Source: Centroberyx gerrardi
Taxonomy: Eukaryota; Chordata; Actinopteri; Beryciformes; Berycidae
NCBI RefSeq assembly: GCF_048128805.1
Contig: NC_136004.1
Location: 19,504,049 to 19,568,048, forward strand
DNA length: 64,000 nucleotides
Direction of reading: 5' to 3'
Of this stretch, positions 63,924-64,000 are shown one piece after another. The position numbers and the translations under genes were made by a program. The stretch's first letter is position 1. Each line of letters opens with the position of its first letter. Below the pieces are notes generated by a model that was not told the DNA's origin, ran no database searches, and was given only the letters and a program-made list of their open reading frames with translations.

Positions 63924-64000
63924 GTGAGTAGGATCAACTTTGATGTATAACAACTATGGATGCATTTCAGAAAACTTGTCATCCAAACAGATCCATAGAC

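Overview
This is vertebrate nuclear DNA, most likely from a percomorph-type ray-finned fish. The gene set (adra2b, dusp2, izumo1, myorg, msh3 and a Ly6-type gene) is vertebrate. The introns are short, CA/GT and GA microsatellites are very dense, and the interspersed repeats are typical of teleosts (tRNA-derived SINE with a CAATAAAGGC-type tail, hAT, PIF/Harbinger-like and TTAA MITEs, L2-type tails, a Tx1/L1-type LINE). No virus-like element was identified with confidence.

Layout. 1-24.5 kb is gene-poor and mobile-element-rich: a truncated Tx1/L1-type LINE lying inside a (GA)n tract (1.4-3.4 kb), an L2-like RT fragment (3.6 kb), several inverted-repeat elements, a three-deep nest of DNA transposons (6.9-9.5 kb), a SINE with perfect target duplications (12.7 kb), and a 600-bp palindromic element carrying a broken RecQ-helicase-like segment (16.9-17.5 kb), followed by a run of CA/GT microsatellites. 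24.5-30.7 kb holds the single-exon alpha-2B adrenergic receptor gene (minus). 35.6-38.1 kb holds dusp2 (minus, four exons) with an SRE/CRE-like cluster upstream. 41.5-45.3 kb holds a complete nine-exon izumo1 (minus), the sperm-egg fusion factor; its upstream side is a 0.7-kb TAC-rich satellite. 46.9-54.3 kb holds myorg (plus, five coding exons), a GH31 glycosidase that runs divergently from izumo1. 57.6-58.3 kb holds a three-exon Ly6/uPAR-family GPI-anchored gene (minus). From 60.8 kb to the window edge lie the first seven exons of msh3 (plus), a mismatch-repair gene cut off by the window.

Relations between genes. They do not form a pathway. adra2b and dusp2 are also neighbours in human (2q11), which supports both identities. 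izumo1/myorg look like a divergent pair, with a ZNF143-like motif on the myorg side. All exon joins given were read by eye from GT/AG sites with consistent phase; the summed coding lengths (dusp2 319 aa, izumo1 362 aa, myorg 690 aa, Ly6-like 103 aa) match the family sizes.
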